From Lepturacanthus savala (lineage: Eukaryota > Chordata > Actinopteri > Scombriformes > Trichiuridae), in NCBI GenBank assembly GCA_030544235.1, contig CM060469.1, positions 16,362,017 through 16,426,016 on the forward strand: a stretch of DNA of 64,000 bases. The letters run 5' to 3'. The notes under the pieces were generated by a model. The model saw only the letters and a program-made list of their open reading frames with translations. It ran no database searches and had not been told where the DNA came from. Positions 24,336 to 36,380 of this stretch are shown in pieces. Position numbers and translations under genes: made by a program. Numbering within the stretch: the first letter of the stretch is position 1; each line of letters opens with the position of its first letter.

Positions 24336-25274
24336 TCTTTTTTTCCCCCCTGTTTTCAGTGCACCTGTCAGGCCTTTGAGCACAGCTGAAACAATACAGT
24401 GCCTCTTCATGTTCACAGTTCAATTAGAAATAGCCATGAACATGTTCTTATCTGTTTTTTAACCTCGGTCGTGCTAATTACGCTGTATAAATTCTCCATT
24501 ACGCACATGTCCTTTGATGGAATTTCAATGCGATGACTGTCGTCTTTGGCACGGTTTAGATCGTGGGATCGAGGGAGCGAAACGGCCGCGTGTTATCGCC
24601 CCGCTCACGGCGTCTAATGAGAGTGATCCGACATGAGGTCAAAGAGTTAACCCCCCCCCCGTTATCGCCCTGGATCGCCGTGAGTCAGACATCCACTTAC
24701 CGTAATATCATGCGAAAAGATGACGGGGCACAGGTCCATGCCAGCGCGTTGCTCCATGGTTGCTCATGCGGTCTGGTGCCTTTTTCATCCGTCTCTCTGC
24801 AGAAAAGGGATTGGCCCTCCGGATTAAAGAGTGCAAAGAATCCAGTTATAACTGTATAAAACTTGTCACCTCTCATTTGCTCAGTGATTTACAGGAGATG
24901 CAGGACGCTTTTCATGTCCCGTGTGTCTCACGTAATCCCTCCGAAGGCTCGGATAACCCTGTATTTGTTTTCACTCCGGACTCTCACATAACAGAAAGCG
25001 AGAGGGACGCGTGGGTCCACGCACAGATCGAGTTTCATGACTCGACCCGGAATTCTTATCGAATAAAATGCAATTAAAGTGCATTCTCGGAGGGGTTCAT
25101 ATCGATAGGCCCAGACACATCAGAACGATCCGAGACTATAACAGCATTAGCAATCAGATCCCTTTGTCATGCAAAGAGGCTTTGTTATTTCTATATGGAT
25201 TATGAGGAGGCCCTCTATATTAAACTGAATGTTTTATTTCACCCTCTTTTTTTTGGGGATCTTCCTTTATTCAG

Positions 25275-25348
25275 GCCTAACGTGTGTGGAGGTCAGCACT
25301 GCTGCTCGGGCTGGGCTTTGGCACCAGGAACCAATCGCTGCATAAAAC
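25275..25348 (+). CDS. ltbp2: LTBP2-like, exon 2 (N-terminal cysteine motif)
   Basis: A 74-nt exon bounded by ...TTATTCAG and GTGAGT. It completes codon 152 and runs to K176 plus one base. The product NVCGGQHCCSGWALAPGTNR, then CIK, has cysteines at 156, 161, 162 and 174. It is the short cysteine motif preceding the first EGF-like domain in LTBPs, and corresponds to the distal part of the fibrillin unique N-terminal domain. Together with EGF1 this part of fibrillin-family proteins supports matrix assembly. The small size and the phase 2/phase 1 borders fit a separate module exon. The frame joins cleanly to exons 1 and 3, which strongly supports both boundaries. Confidence 0.88.
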
Positions 25349-28300
25349 GTGAGTAAAACCTTTTAATTTTAAAGTCTGAATACATTTATCTACCTTAATA
25401 TCTGTATATAGGCTATTCTCCTGCATCTATAAAAAGAGGTTTCATATTAGAGCTTTCTCCACCAACTAGGCAGACAGAGAGGCTTCACAACCCTATGCAT
25501 GCAGACTGAAAAATAACACAGTAAATGGCAACTAATAACTATCCTGTCAAGTGGAATTGCCCTCTGAAGGTTTTCAGAGGGTGTTATTGCCCCCACGGTC
25601 ATGTTCATCATGTGGTGTTTGCCTTTTTCTTTTTCATGTGTAAGCTCCTTTTTTTTGCGTGGAAATTACCAGCACTTAGCACTTGGCTCTCGCTTTTGAC
25701 ACAAGCCCCTTAATTATGGGTGGAACTGCTGCTTCTTTTATTTGACCACAGCGGCACTGGATATCTTAACTGCCAGATAATTAAAAGCGGAGCGGGAGGC
25801 GCCAGTTGCGAGCGAACACTCGGGGGCCCGCTTCTTTGGAAACGCGCCGCCGACAGAGGCGATTGTTGCTTTTATTTATGATATCGAAGCTGTTATTTTT
25901 GTCTCCGACTTGACTCAGCCAAGTCGTCATGTCGTAGGACACGCTCTTGTTAAAAGAAAAGCTTAAAAATAGCTCATAAATAGAATGTTCCAATTAAGGC
26001 TTGTGTCCACCACTATTCTTTTTTTTGCAGGCTGAAACAATAACAGAGCTTTTTTTAGCAGGACTAAAAGAAAATCACAGGCCTTATACCAATCTATCAA
26101 TCTATCTTCCTTAAAAAAACATGTTTACTGTTTTCTCTCTTTCTCTGCTGCTAATTATCTCTCTGTTACACACACATACGCACGCACAGTTCACACATAA
26201 TTCAGCCAGTCGATTACACAACACGCTGATTGGCCCCAGCAGCCTTCTAATTAGATCTCCTTTCCTCCTGCTCAGCGGCAAAGCCTCCTCCCATTTTTTT
26301 TTTTTTCCTCAAAGCCCGGCTAAAGGCACACTTACCGAGGTGCAAATTACATTTAACATAGAGCCTTTACGTTACCCAAATTAAAAGAGTAAATACTTTC
26401 GATCTTGCCAGAAAGTAACAGGTCCGGCCTAACTCGCCTGCGTTAAACAAGGCGAGCGCATCTGAGCAGACCAGGGGTCCGTCCAAGCATCTGGACCCTC
26501 TTACGGCTTGGCCCTCGCCCAGGTCTGACTGGAGGCTATGCTATCATCAGCTGAGTGAAGCCCCGCAGCCGGCAGGGGGCCAACACAAAGGCCCCAGACT
26601 GGAGCGGGGACTTGGAAGCCCCCGCGTAGAAAGACCTCCGTGGCGAAAAAAGGCTCAGGCTATCTCTCACTCCGTCCCGGGCCTGAGACCCGTGGCCCGT
26701 TTTATTAGGAGATGGCAGCATGAGAAAACTTGTTCCCAGCAGTGGGGAGAAGAAAAAGGAACAAACCTGTCGTGGGAGCTTTAAGTAAAAACATATCGTG
26801 GCAGAGCCGCGTCTAGGAAACTCTCGCTGAAGGGATTGAAGTAATGTCTAATATTAAAAGTGTCAGCTGCAGGCTTCACCCCGTGAGACTGGATTGGGTG
26901 TCTTGAGTTATGGCTTCCTAACAATACCTCCTTATTCAATTGGGTTGAGCTCATAGCAAATATATGACAGGAATTGGATCACTCGTTGTTCAGGGAGTCC
27001 GCCTATATGTCTTTAGTAATGTGTTTAGGAAAGAAAAAAGGTCTACATCTGGGTCTCCGTGGGTCTGGTTGGAGATTGTTGCCTGTTGATGTCCTGGCAG
27101 GTTTGGTGCTGACTGTCTCTGGATTTTTGGCTTGTGGATGGATGGTTAGCAGACTTGTTTGTGTATTAGAGTCCATCTGCTGAAAATAGCCAATGCTGTG
27201 AAAGAACACTTTGATCCATTAAGAAAAACAGAACATTGCATTTCCACCTCTGCGTCATGTTTATTCCTTTTCTAATCATGTAAGTAACCACTGTAATTAG
27301 ATAAAAGGTCATAGGATTTTTATGGCTGAGGGTCGCCAAGAACCCAAGGTGCATGCGCATCGTTGTGTGTTGTTGTTGGCTGGTGAAGGGAGGCCAAGTG
27401 AACGCTTGGCCGTGCTTCCATCTGTTTACTACATGCAGGACTGAAGCTGTCGGGATGAATGAAGCATCTTGTTTCTGTATCAGCGCTCCGTGTTCTCCAC
27501 TGTCCCAAGATTCACATCTGCTCAGCAAAAATATTCTTGCTAAGAAAAGGGTGTAGGTTTGATTTGGGAAGTGGTGTGGACCGGTGGCGGGGTTTCTCCC
27601 ACCGGGTGGGGCTACGGACCCAGGTAGCTCTGTGTATTTTGGCTGCGAGCATGTGATGACTGTCAGTGGCTAACAGCTAGGTTAGCGGTTTCTAAAGGCT
27701 TAACCTCTTGCTGTCAGGCCAAAGTTGGTCAAACAACCCTTCGATATGCTTGTGTATAGGGTCAATCAATGTAAAACAACTTCAAAACCATAATTGTTGC
27801 AATATTTCTGCATAAAAACCAATGGCTGAAGTGTAGTATAGGCATAAATGACCCCCCTGCTACTCCCCTGTACCGTACATGGTACAGCGTGTCTTAAGAG
27901 TGAGAGATATCTTTTGGTGACCACTTAGCATCTATGAGTTTAAAATTTGACAGTGGCTATGTTATTTATTTAGGAAGCACCAAAAGCCACCCCTTTGAGT
28001 GGAAAATCGCCCAATCTGGCGACTGTTAACCAATCAGAGGCCACCAATAAAATCAAAATATATTAGGCAGAGAAATGTACACGCTTTGGCACAGAAAGAC
28101 TGTAGGCAGGGCTTTGTCATTAGTCATCGCAAGACTCTGTGATTAATTAGGTAGGATTCGTGAGTGTAAGAACTGAGATTTACAACACAACTATAAAAAA
28201 TTATTATTATATTTCGTCCAAAATTATAGATGGTGTTCATTGGCCAGAGACCATTTGTTTTTTATTCCATTTTAATTGTGCCATAAATGACTAAATATGA

Positions 28301-28996
28301 ATATGATGCTAACTTTGCAAATCAAGGAAGATGCACACTGTCATAAAACTGTTAAAAATACATAACCAGAAAGACTGCAGACCTAAAAGTCACCTGCATT
28401 TTTTCTCTCCACAAGCTACTCCGATTATATTGTGACATATATCGTGACGTTTACCATGATGTATATCGTGCAAGAGAGATGGAACAAATTAAACCGGGTC
28501 AAAAAATGAGTTGTCTCATCGACCACCATATCATTTTTCTGAAATAAGGTCCCATGGCATAATTGGAAGGTGGAAGTGCATAGGCAATCTATTGAAAATG
28601 CAGGAGGGGGCGGTACCCCAATGCCCTTGATGGAATTAATTATAAAAACAATATGTGCTTATGTCATCGACCAGACAGACATCGTTTTATTAAGCGCCAA
28701 GGCCCCGCTCCCTTTTGGGGAAAGTATTTGCCTTCACATAACTGGAGGAATGGGAACATTTTGAAAAGCTGTTGGGTAGCTGGTTGTAAAAGAAATCAAT
28801 CCAGACAAAACTTAGCCTGATGCTACCTGGTGAAATCCTGATTAAATATATTTGGATAAAAAATGTTTAGCCAGCGGTCATTGATCCACTTGGACCGAAT
28901 GACACTATGAGCTATCCCAACACCAGGTTGCCAGCCTTGTAGAATATCACATTAGGTTTTTAGGCAAAGAAATGAGGTTGGGAGTTGGGACATATC

Positions 28997-29567
28997 CAAT
29001 AGTGGAAAGTAACACAGCACATTTACTGAAGTACTATGCTTAAGTATAGTTTTCAGATACTTGTACTTTACTTGAGTATTTCCATTTGATGCTTCTTTAT
29101 ACGTCCACTCTTTCAGAGAGACATTCTCTACTTTCAACTCCACTACATTTATCTGTATACAGCCTTATCTTCTTTCCACATCAAGTTCCACGTTTGACAT
29201 AAAATAATATATTTTAATATTCTTACTGTTTAAACTGTCACCTTTTTAAAATGTTCTTTTTAAAAATGGGCTGTGCACTTTGTGTAAAAGATGCTGTATG
29301 AAGTGTATTAAACAAACATGTGATACACTTATACACTATACAATCTATCCTTTACTATTAATCCATTCAAATCCAAAATGAACTCCGATACAACTTTAGA
29401 ATGCTCTCAAGTGTTGGTTAGCGATAAAAACAATTACTATAATATACTATAATAACACTGTATACTGATACTTACTACTACTAGTACTAATACATTTGTA
29501 ATTGAGTATTTTTATATCATAGTATTTCTACTTTTACTTAAGCATCTGAATACTTTGTCTACCACTG
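28997..29567. mobile_element. hAT-like non-autonomous DNA transposon with 8-bp target duplication
   Basis: The left end CAATAGTGGAAAGTAAC and the right end, read on the other strand as CAGTGGTAGACAAAGTATTC, are imperfect terminal inverted repeats. The interior carries repeated TACTTGTACTTTACTTGAGT and CTTTTACTTAAG words. The flanks are GACATATC (28989-28996) and GACATATT (29568-29575), seven of eight bases identical, which fits the 8-bp duplication typical of hAT transposases. There is no coding capacity in its 571 bp. I recall the same CAGTGGTGGAAAGTAAC sequence as a frequent fish repeat, but not its formal name. Confidence 0.75.
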
Positions 29568-30293
29568 GACATATTCGCCCATATCTAGTAACAGTGCAGC
29601 ACTAGTCCTTGTAGATGTCTGTTCTGCACATGCTTGGGTTACGTTGAGGTATAAGGTCAAGTGCACGTTTGCAGAACGGATTGGGGCGGCGGCACGGATC
29701 ACATCCTAACTATCCTGGATGGGTCTGTCAGCTGTGTTACTGTTACTGTTCAAACTGCCTCGACCCAAAAATGGACTCAAAATCTCACACTGTCTAAAAT
29801 GTCTTGAGCCTTAATGCAAATCTCCATATAAAAAACTCCACTTTTTTTGTTCATACCAGCTTAAAACAATGTTTTACCAACAGATCATCCCAACATTATC
29901 CTAAACTCTACCAACACTGTTAGGTCATGGGAATGCTGCACATTTAACTAAATAGTAATTGTCAAAAAAAAAGACAAAGCGTGTTGGAAATTCGTTTAGA
30001 AAATGGTAAAAATGAGATGAACACTGACTTGCTGTCATGTTTTAGGATAAATATGGTAACCCTCAATTAGATCTTGTACATCAGTGTAGAATTATTGTTT
30101 TGGTTTACAACATTTCTTGGAAACAAGACAATTAAAGTCAGAGCTTTTAAATCCAATGTAACCAGAGAAGATAATTTAAATTATCTTTGCGCTTATGAAT
30201 GTGACTTTCTCTCATTTGCAGCCAGATGCGAACGCACGCGATACATATGGTAGTGTAAGCGTAGCCAAACACTGAGAGCATGACCCCCACCCA

Positions 30294-30332
30294 AACACAC
30301 ACACACACACATGCACACGCACACACACGCCC
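30294..30332. repeat. Interrupted (CA)n microsatellite
   Basis: CA dinucleotides with a few interruptions (ATGCACACG), read directly from the sequence. Confidence 0.85.
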
Positions 30333-30878
30333 ACAGATGGCCCCCTGATTTAAACCTGTTGCTGTGTTAGCGAGCGCAGATGAAAGGTGCATCGTTCACA
30401 TAGAGGAATAAAGTTGTTTGCAGTCTCTTAAGCAGTTGGTGACTGACAGAGTGAAGCGCGGTAGAAAGGAGTTTCTTTTTGATTGCCTTCCAGCTTTCTT
30501 TGGCCTGCTGTGCCGCTCAGGGCCCCATCCCGCCCCCGAAATAACTCCTCATGCAGAAAGTCTCTCTCTCTTTCTCTCCCTCTTGTCATTTTGCATACCT
30601 CCCCCTCTCGCATAGGTAGTGCTCCCTCTCTTTTCCAAATAAAAGATATAGCACGTTTCCCTGCAGTAAATCCGTCAGGATTAAAGCTCTCCGGTGCGGA
30701 TACACCGATAGTCATGTAAGTTGCCTTAAAGTCTTCACTTGGTGTTTCAATACACACATAACATTTGTTGGTTAGATTTAGTGGAAGCTAATAAAAGTCC
30801 AAAAGCGGAAATATATTTTTTTTATAGATGTCTAAGCCATTAAACTGATGTTTTCACATGAATTACTTTTTAATAATA

Positions 30879-30902
30879 ATATATATATATATATATATAT
30901 AT
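30879..30902. repeat. (AT)n microsatellite
   Basis: About 12 AT units follow a TAATAAT stretch in intron 2. Confidence 0.9.
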
Positions 30903-32344
30903 TTTTACATTTTTGTTCAATCATTTATTGCAACTGCTTTTTAGATTTGGTGAATGTACACCCAATGGGTGCCTTTAAATGCATTTACGCTCCATCTTCT
31001 GCTTTCACATGTGTAAAGCAGCTGATAATGTATCAAGGACAGACAGTACATGTGTGAACACTTTCTAACCTCCAAAAACAGCACCCAAAAATGCGGGTTC
31101 CCCCACCACCACCTAATAGATACAAGCCGTGTCCATTTGCTCTTTGCTAACCTCCCTGAGGAAGGACATAAAAACACAAATATGTCAGCCCTGGTCCTAA
31201 CTTTCATATATTATATATATCTATATTATAGCTATTGTTTTTTTTTACATTGAAAAAGCATACAGTCATACATTGCCATTAATAAACACCCCCCTCCTTC
31301 ACCCTCAACATAGAGAAAAAGAGAAAGAAAAGGGGAGAAAATAATAAATTCCTTAAATAATATATACTAAGAGCTATAGTGCTTATGATTATGTCATTTA
31401 ACTATCAATTAAATTAATTTCCGCCTGATCTCTTTCCAGGAATTGTGTAGAAGTAGTGCATATTTCCCTGAATGCATTTGATTCGCTCATTGACGTCATT
31501 GGTTATCTTCTGTGAATCAAGGCATCACGCCATTTTCCGGTAACAGATATTTGTCTCGTAGTAGAGCTAAGAAATCCCGTGTGCTGTCTTCTTCACAAAA
31601 AAAAAAAAAAATCTGAAAACACAGACCTTCATCAAAGCAATCATGCGAAACCAATCAGTTCACATTACAGATCACTCTTTGAACCGAGGATCATAAGTTA
31701 ACACATCATGACACCACAGATCACTGATATATGGACAGAAATATGCAAAATTCACATTATACTGATGTAGAAAAGCTACTATACAAATATAACTATTATA
31801 CTACATACTATATTTCAGTATATATACTATGATATATCATATACTATATGATTCAAATCTAGTTGGAGCGTCAGAAACTGACAACAAAAGAGAGAAGATG
31901 TGATTAAAGAGAAATAAATAGAATGAATGAAGAAGAGGCCTATGATTATATGCTTCCATTAAGAAGAATCTAAAATAGTCAGAAAAATCACAGAATAGCA
32001 TCACATGAAGCAGTTCTAACTCGTCATTCAAACCCTGGTGGCTTTGTTACCTCATTCCTACGTATGGCAGATTAACTTTCATTTATCTCCAGATGTGCTA
32101 TTCATTCACAGACAAACTCATGATGAATTTAACTCAAAGGGGATTATACGTCCATAGTAGCAGTCCCATGCTTTTGTTTTCATTTGGGAGAAAAGAAGAA
32201 ATTTATTGGGCATAACAAATGTTTGAACTGCACTGTTAAAGGTTGGTCATGGCACATCCACTTCAGAGGGCCCTATGTGACATCCAGCTTAGAGGTCAAA
32301 AGCCAGAGTGAAGCACATGATGTGGGACCAAGACTTTGCTGCTG

Positions 32345-33180
32345 AGTAGTGCCGCTGGCTGCGTTTGCGTTTCAGCATTTATGATGAGGCGTTGAAAATG
32401 TGGAAAATGTAGATTATTTAAAACGGAACACATGGAGCTGTGGCGGCAACATGTAATTTATTGCGTAAGATGCTACTGATCAGTTGAAAGTAATGTTGTT
32501 GTCCTACTCCTCGGTTTATTTGATGCAGATGAATTCGGTGATGAGTCACTGATTCAATTATACATTTGTGTTCGCATTGTTCTGCATCACTGAGGCATTC
32601 ACTTTAGACCTGCAATGATTAGTCGATGAATTGATTATTTGCCAACTTTTTGATAGTTGATTCATCCATTTGAATCGTTTTAAAGAAAGAAAATGTCAAA
32701 ATTCTTTGGTTTCAGCTTCTCAAATATAATATTTTTTTTGGTTTCTTTAGTCTTCTGTAATAGTCAAATGGTGATCTTTGATTTGTGGACTGTTTGTCTG
32801 GACAAAAATCCATTAATGGTTAATAATCAATAGATCAATTGACTGAATCAGAATAGTGTTTTGTTACAGCCCTATATGCATGTCTCCAACGTATGTATGT
32901 TTTAACATCAGGGTGAAGACAGAACATGAAATAATAGCTGTGATAATTGCAGTGCTTCAATGATTAGTCGATTAATCGATTACTATTACATTAATCGCCA
33001 ATGATTTTGAATAATCGATTAAGTATTCTATAACAGAAAACTGATCGGTTGTGGACATTTTAGATTGCATCTTCAGCTTTGGGAAACAGTGTTTTACTAT
33101 TTACTAATCGACTGGCTGTTATTACTATCACTATTTTATGAACCAAACAACCAATCGATTATTCATTTCGACAGATAAGC
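32345..33180. repeat. Composite dispersed repeat, copy in intron 2
   Basis: A unique-looking module at about 32,345-32,605 includes ACACATGGAGCTGTGGCGG and CTACTGATCAGTTGAAAG. Two copies of the ATTAATCGATT repeat follow it (about 32,605-32,880 and 32,941-33,180), with the ACATGAAATAATAGCTGTG spacer between them. The first module matches 46,400-46,600 at roughly 80-85% by eye over about 150 bp, and the other modules match the 21.9-23.0 kb array. It has no coding capacity. Confidence 0.7.
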
Positions 33181-33780
33181 CTAATTCACAATACAGAATG
33201 TAAAAAAACAGAAGCGATTGACAAGCTTATAAAAAGACAAATACCGACGTGAACCAGCTTTCTTTGTTTTACAAGAACAGAAGGAGGATTTTTCCTTCTG
33301 GTGACATTGTTGACCCAAGGGTGAAATTACTGCTCCGCAGACAGCCACGAGGGCCCTCCTTGGCTTTATATGCTGTGTGTGGATGTCTGTGGGGTTGCAC
33401 AGTTCACAGTTCAGGGGTGTAACGCTCCCCTGGCAGCCCGGCAGAGAGTTATGGCCCATTAGACAGATCCTGTAATCAATACACACCCCGTCTTCCCAAA
33501 CCCCGTCATTAACAGAGACGCTGGACAGCTCACTCTCAGTTCGTCTCCCCAAACCAGGAGTGCTGCTTTCTCCACTCCAGCTGGTGTGTCTGTTTGTAGG
33601 ATGCAATTTGGTCCTGTTTTGGCCTCATGCACCACATGTTTTTCTAATTGCTACCATGGATGAAAGTGTAGCAAAAAAATGAGGTGCTGGTCCTACTGAT
33701 TTCCTTTTTTTGTTTATTTTATGTCTTTTGCGCATGAGCTATTGATAAAACCAGAAATACCGGGAGAAGTAGAACAAAAA

Positions 33781-34320
33781 AAACGCGCCGAGAAGTTTTT
33801 TTCAGAGATTCTTCTGTAAGGGCTCGTGTCTTTTTTTTTTCGTACGATTTCACAATAGAGGAGCACAGTCGCACAACGCTCCGTGTTTGGCTCCGAAAGG
33901 AGCGAGCGTGACTTGACTGACGTTTACGGACCGACGTTAACAGCGAGCGCCGCTCTCCTCCAGTCACACACACGCGCTCGCCGTGGCCCCAGCGTCGTTT
34001 CGGGGAAGGGGAGGGGGAAGCGGCCCTCGCCGGCCGTATATCATAGCGCCCTCCCGCTTTAAAAAAAAAGGCCGTATGGAAGTCGTTAGGATGCTGATCC
34101 CTCTGGAGGGATGGGGTTTGCGGGTTTTTCGGTGCGCACAAGAGTCGGCTTTTACAAGTTGCCCCCCCCCTCCACCAGACCCAGATCCAGATATCCTCTG
34201 CCGAGCCGATCCCAGCATGCGCCTCATTAGGAGGCCGAAACGTGGGTGTTTAAGGCGTGCGGGCAAGAGGCACGATATAGCGTGGCTAGAAGTAATGTAC
34301 ACAGTGTTGTGGGTCAGCCG
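33781..34320. promoter_or_regulatory. CpG-island-like segment in intron 2
   Basis: I counted about 44 CpG dinucleotides between 33,841 and 34,320, roughly nine per 100 bp, against one or two per 100 bp in most of the surrounding intron. GC content is also raised. Vertebrate CpG islands usually mark promoters, so this could be an alternative or antisense promoter inside the gene. LTBP1 is known to use a second internal promoter for its short isoform, which makes the idea reasonable. No first exon with a recognisable coding start was found. The open frames here on both strands show no known domain. Confidence 0.45.
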
Positions 34321-35869
34321 CGGGTTAACAAAATCCCCCCCTAGAGGGACGGTAGGTTTGGAGAATTAAAAGCTCCAACTACTGTATTGGACCGAAAGAG
34401 GCAAACCGAAAAACTGTGCGACACAGCCACCTTATGCGTGGTGAAATATTACCCATGTACAATTTACCACAAAGAGAAAAAACTGTGTTTCTGTTTCTGA
34501 TTAGAAAAAATAGAGTCTGAAGGGAATAAAGTTTGATTCCTCAACATCAGGTTGTAAACAGCAAAGTAAGCTTTTAGCGGGCCTGAAAATGATAGCAGTT
34601 GCGCTGGCAACCATGTGGAAATCACATGTTGGAAAGAGATTAACACTCACTTGAAATGATTAGCATTGAGGAGCAATTGTATTAACTGCTCAATAGACCA
34701 ATTCTTACTTCTTCAGTGGATAGGCGCATTTTGAAACTTGTCTCTCTCCGCTGCCTCCCACAATCTCACAACACTTGACCTATTTGATGAGATGTGTCAG
34801 GTTCTGTGGTGACTCCTGAAGCGAGGCTCCTGCTGTCATCACAGGAGGTTCACCAGACCACATATTCTGTCACAAGCGCTTTGCAAGTTGTCCGTGCAGT
34901 TTCGCACACAATCATTTTCAGAAGCGTTTTTGCCTGGAAAAGCGCTCGGCAAAATTGGCGCTGCAGCAGCCAGTCAGGAGTACAGTAAGTCCCTGCGCCC
35001 GTAATTCCCGATGACATTTTATCTTTCGTTCCTATTTCCCAAACTTCCTGTCTCCCAGTTACGGGGTTTGAAAAGGGCCTTTAGGCGAGCCTTTTGTCAT
35101 ATTCCACTAAATTCTAATCTCCGGAGCAGCTCCCAGCCTCTAAATCTCATAATGGCGCGTAATGCGCTCAGCCTGTGGAGCGTCCTTTCCCAAAGATTAT
35201 CGCGATTATGCTTTCAGTATCAATATCATTTTCAAAAAAAAAAACAAAAACGTCAGATTACTCCTGGTAGCACCATTGACCTGTGTGAAAAGAGGAGATT
35301 CCTCGACATGTTGGAGTTATGTCAGGCCTCGGTTTCGAATTGCCCCGCCGCTGAATGGAAGGACTGTAAAGTTTTGATGTGCTGTGTTAAGCTGGAGTCA
35401 GAGAGAGGGGAAGGGGAATCTCTGGTGGATTGTAATGGGCTGGAAACGAGCGCTAAGTTGGAAATGAGAGTCCAGCGGAGGGGGAATACGAATAAGGTAA
35501 ATTTCCCCTGAACATACAGGCACATGTAATCCTACGCTCTGAACAGGTAACTGTAACCCACTAGAGACATTATAAATAATATAAAGACCCCTGGGCGGCT
35601 TTAATATACATACAGGATTTCAGTGTGATCACCTCAAATCCTGCCGAGAACTTTTACAATAGAAATAACTTAGTTTTACAGTTTATTTTATTAGAAAACT
35701 TGTTTGTCTGACCTTAAAGTGAAAAGTATTTGTAGAAGGATGAATACAAGCATTAACTTCAGCTGTTAGGCATGAAGCATCCGACATCGTTTAGCTGTCG
35801 CAATGTGAGTATGATTATCCAGCTTAAGTTCAAGAGGCCTGGAAGCAAAAGAAATGTTTCTTATATATC

Positions 35870-35890
35870 TTATATATATATATATATATA
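35870..35890. repeat. (TA)n tract abutting a transposon end
   Basis: TA dinucleotides run directly into the terminal inverted repeat that starts at 35891. TATA resumes after the element at 36381. Confidence 0.85.
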
Positions 35891-36380
35891 CAGCTCTGGA
35901 AAAAAATAAGAAACCACTGCATTTTTCTCTGAAATCAGCATCTCTACATGTATCACAGCCATTCCAACACTTCATTCTACTTAAAGAGGCACTGATTAGG
36001 TGAAACCAAGAACAATGTAAAAGACTGGAGAGCATGCCAAGATGCATGAAAGCTGTGATTAAAAATAAGGGTTATTGCACCAAATATTGATTTCTGAACT
36101 GAAGTGTAAACATTAGTATTATGTTGTTTTCAAATGAATTTGTTCTCGTTTCTTTGCATCGTTTGAGGTCTGAAAATATTGTCTTTTTTGTTATTCTGAC
36201 CATTTTTGTCATTTTCTGCAAATAAATGCTCTAAATGATGATATTTTCATTTGGATTTGGGGGAAATGTCACTAGTTTATAGACTCAAACAAAAATGTTC
36301 CTTTTGACCAAACACATACCTATAAGTAGTAAAATCAGAAAATCATTTTTCAGTGGTCTCTTATTTTGTTTTCAGAGCTG
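35891..36380. mobile_element. Non-autonomous TIR transposon (490 bp) inserted at TA
   Basis: The left terminus CAGCTCTGGAAAAAAATAAG (continuing AAACCACTG) and the right terminus form a near-perfect terminal inverted repeat of about 29-30 bp. Read on the other strand, the right end is CAGCTCTGAAAACAAAATAA then GAGACCACTG. Both ends are flanked by TATA, consistent with a TA target duplication of a Tc1/mariner-like or related superfamily. The duplication cannot be distinguished from the TA microsatellite on the left. The interior has no open frame. I recall this terminus as a common teleost MITE-like family without being able to give its name. Confidence 0.75.

Larger units (their letters stand above)
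21480..25274 (+). other. Intron 1 of the ltbp2-like gene
   Basis: Donor GTAAGAGC at 21480; acceptor TTTATTCAG ending at 25274; phase 2. The intron contains a tandem array of an AT-rich repeat (21,890-23,015) and a C-run followed by ACC repeats (24,305-24,335). A CpG-dense patch lies near 24,530-24,680. No additional exon was supported. Confidence 0.8.

Noticed and set aside
28780..28840. Short frame with a C-x2-C-like word that recalls a THAP-type zinc finger start
   Set aside because: Too short, quickly broken by stops, with no further THAP residues.
35011..35511. 166-codon plus-strand frame in intron 2
   Set aside because: No domain, no repeat signature, no splice-site pair, and composition like flanking intron. 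Best explained as chance.
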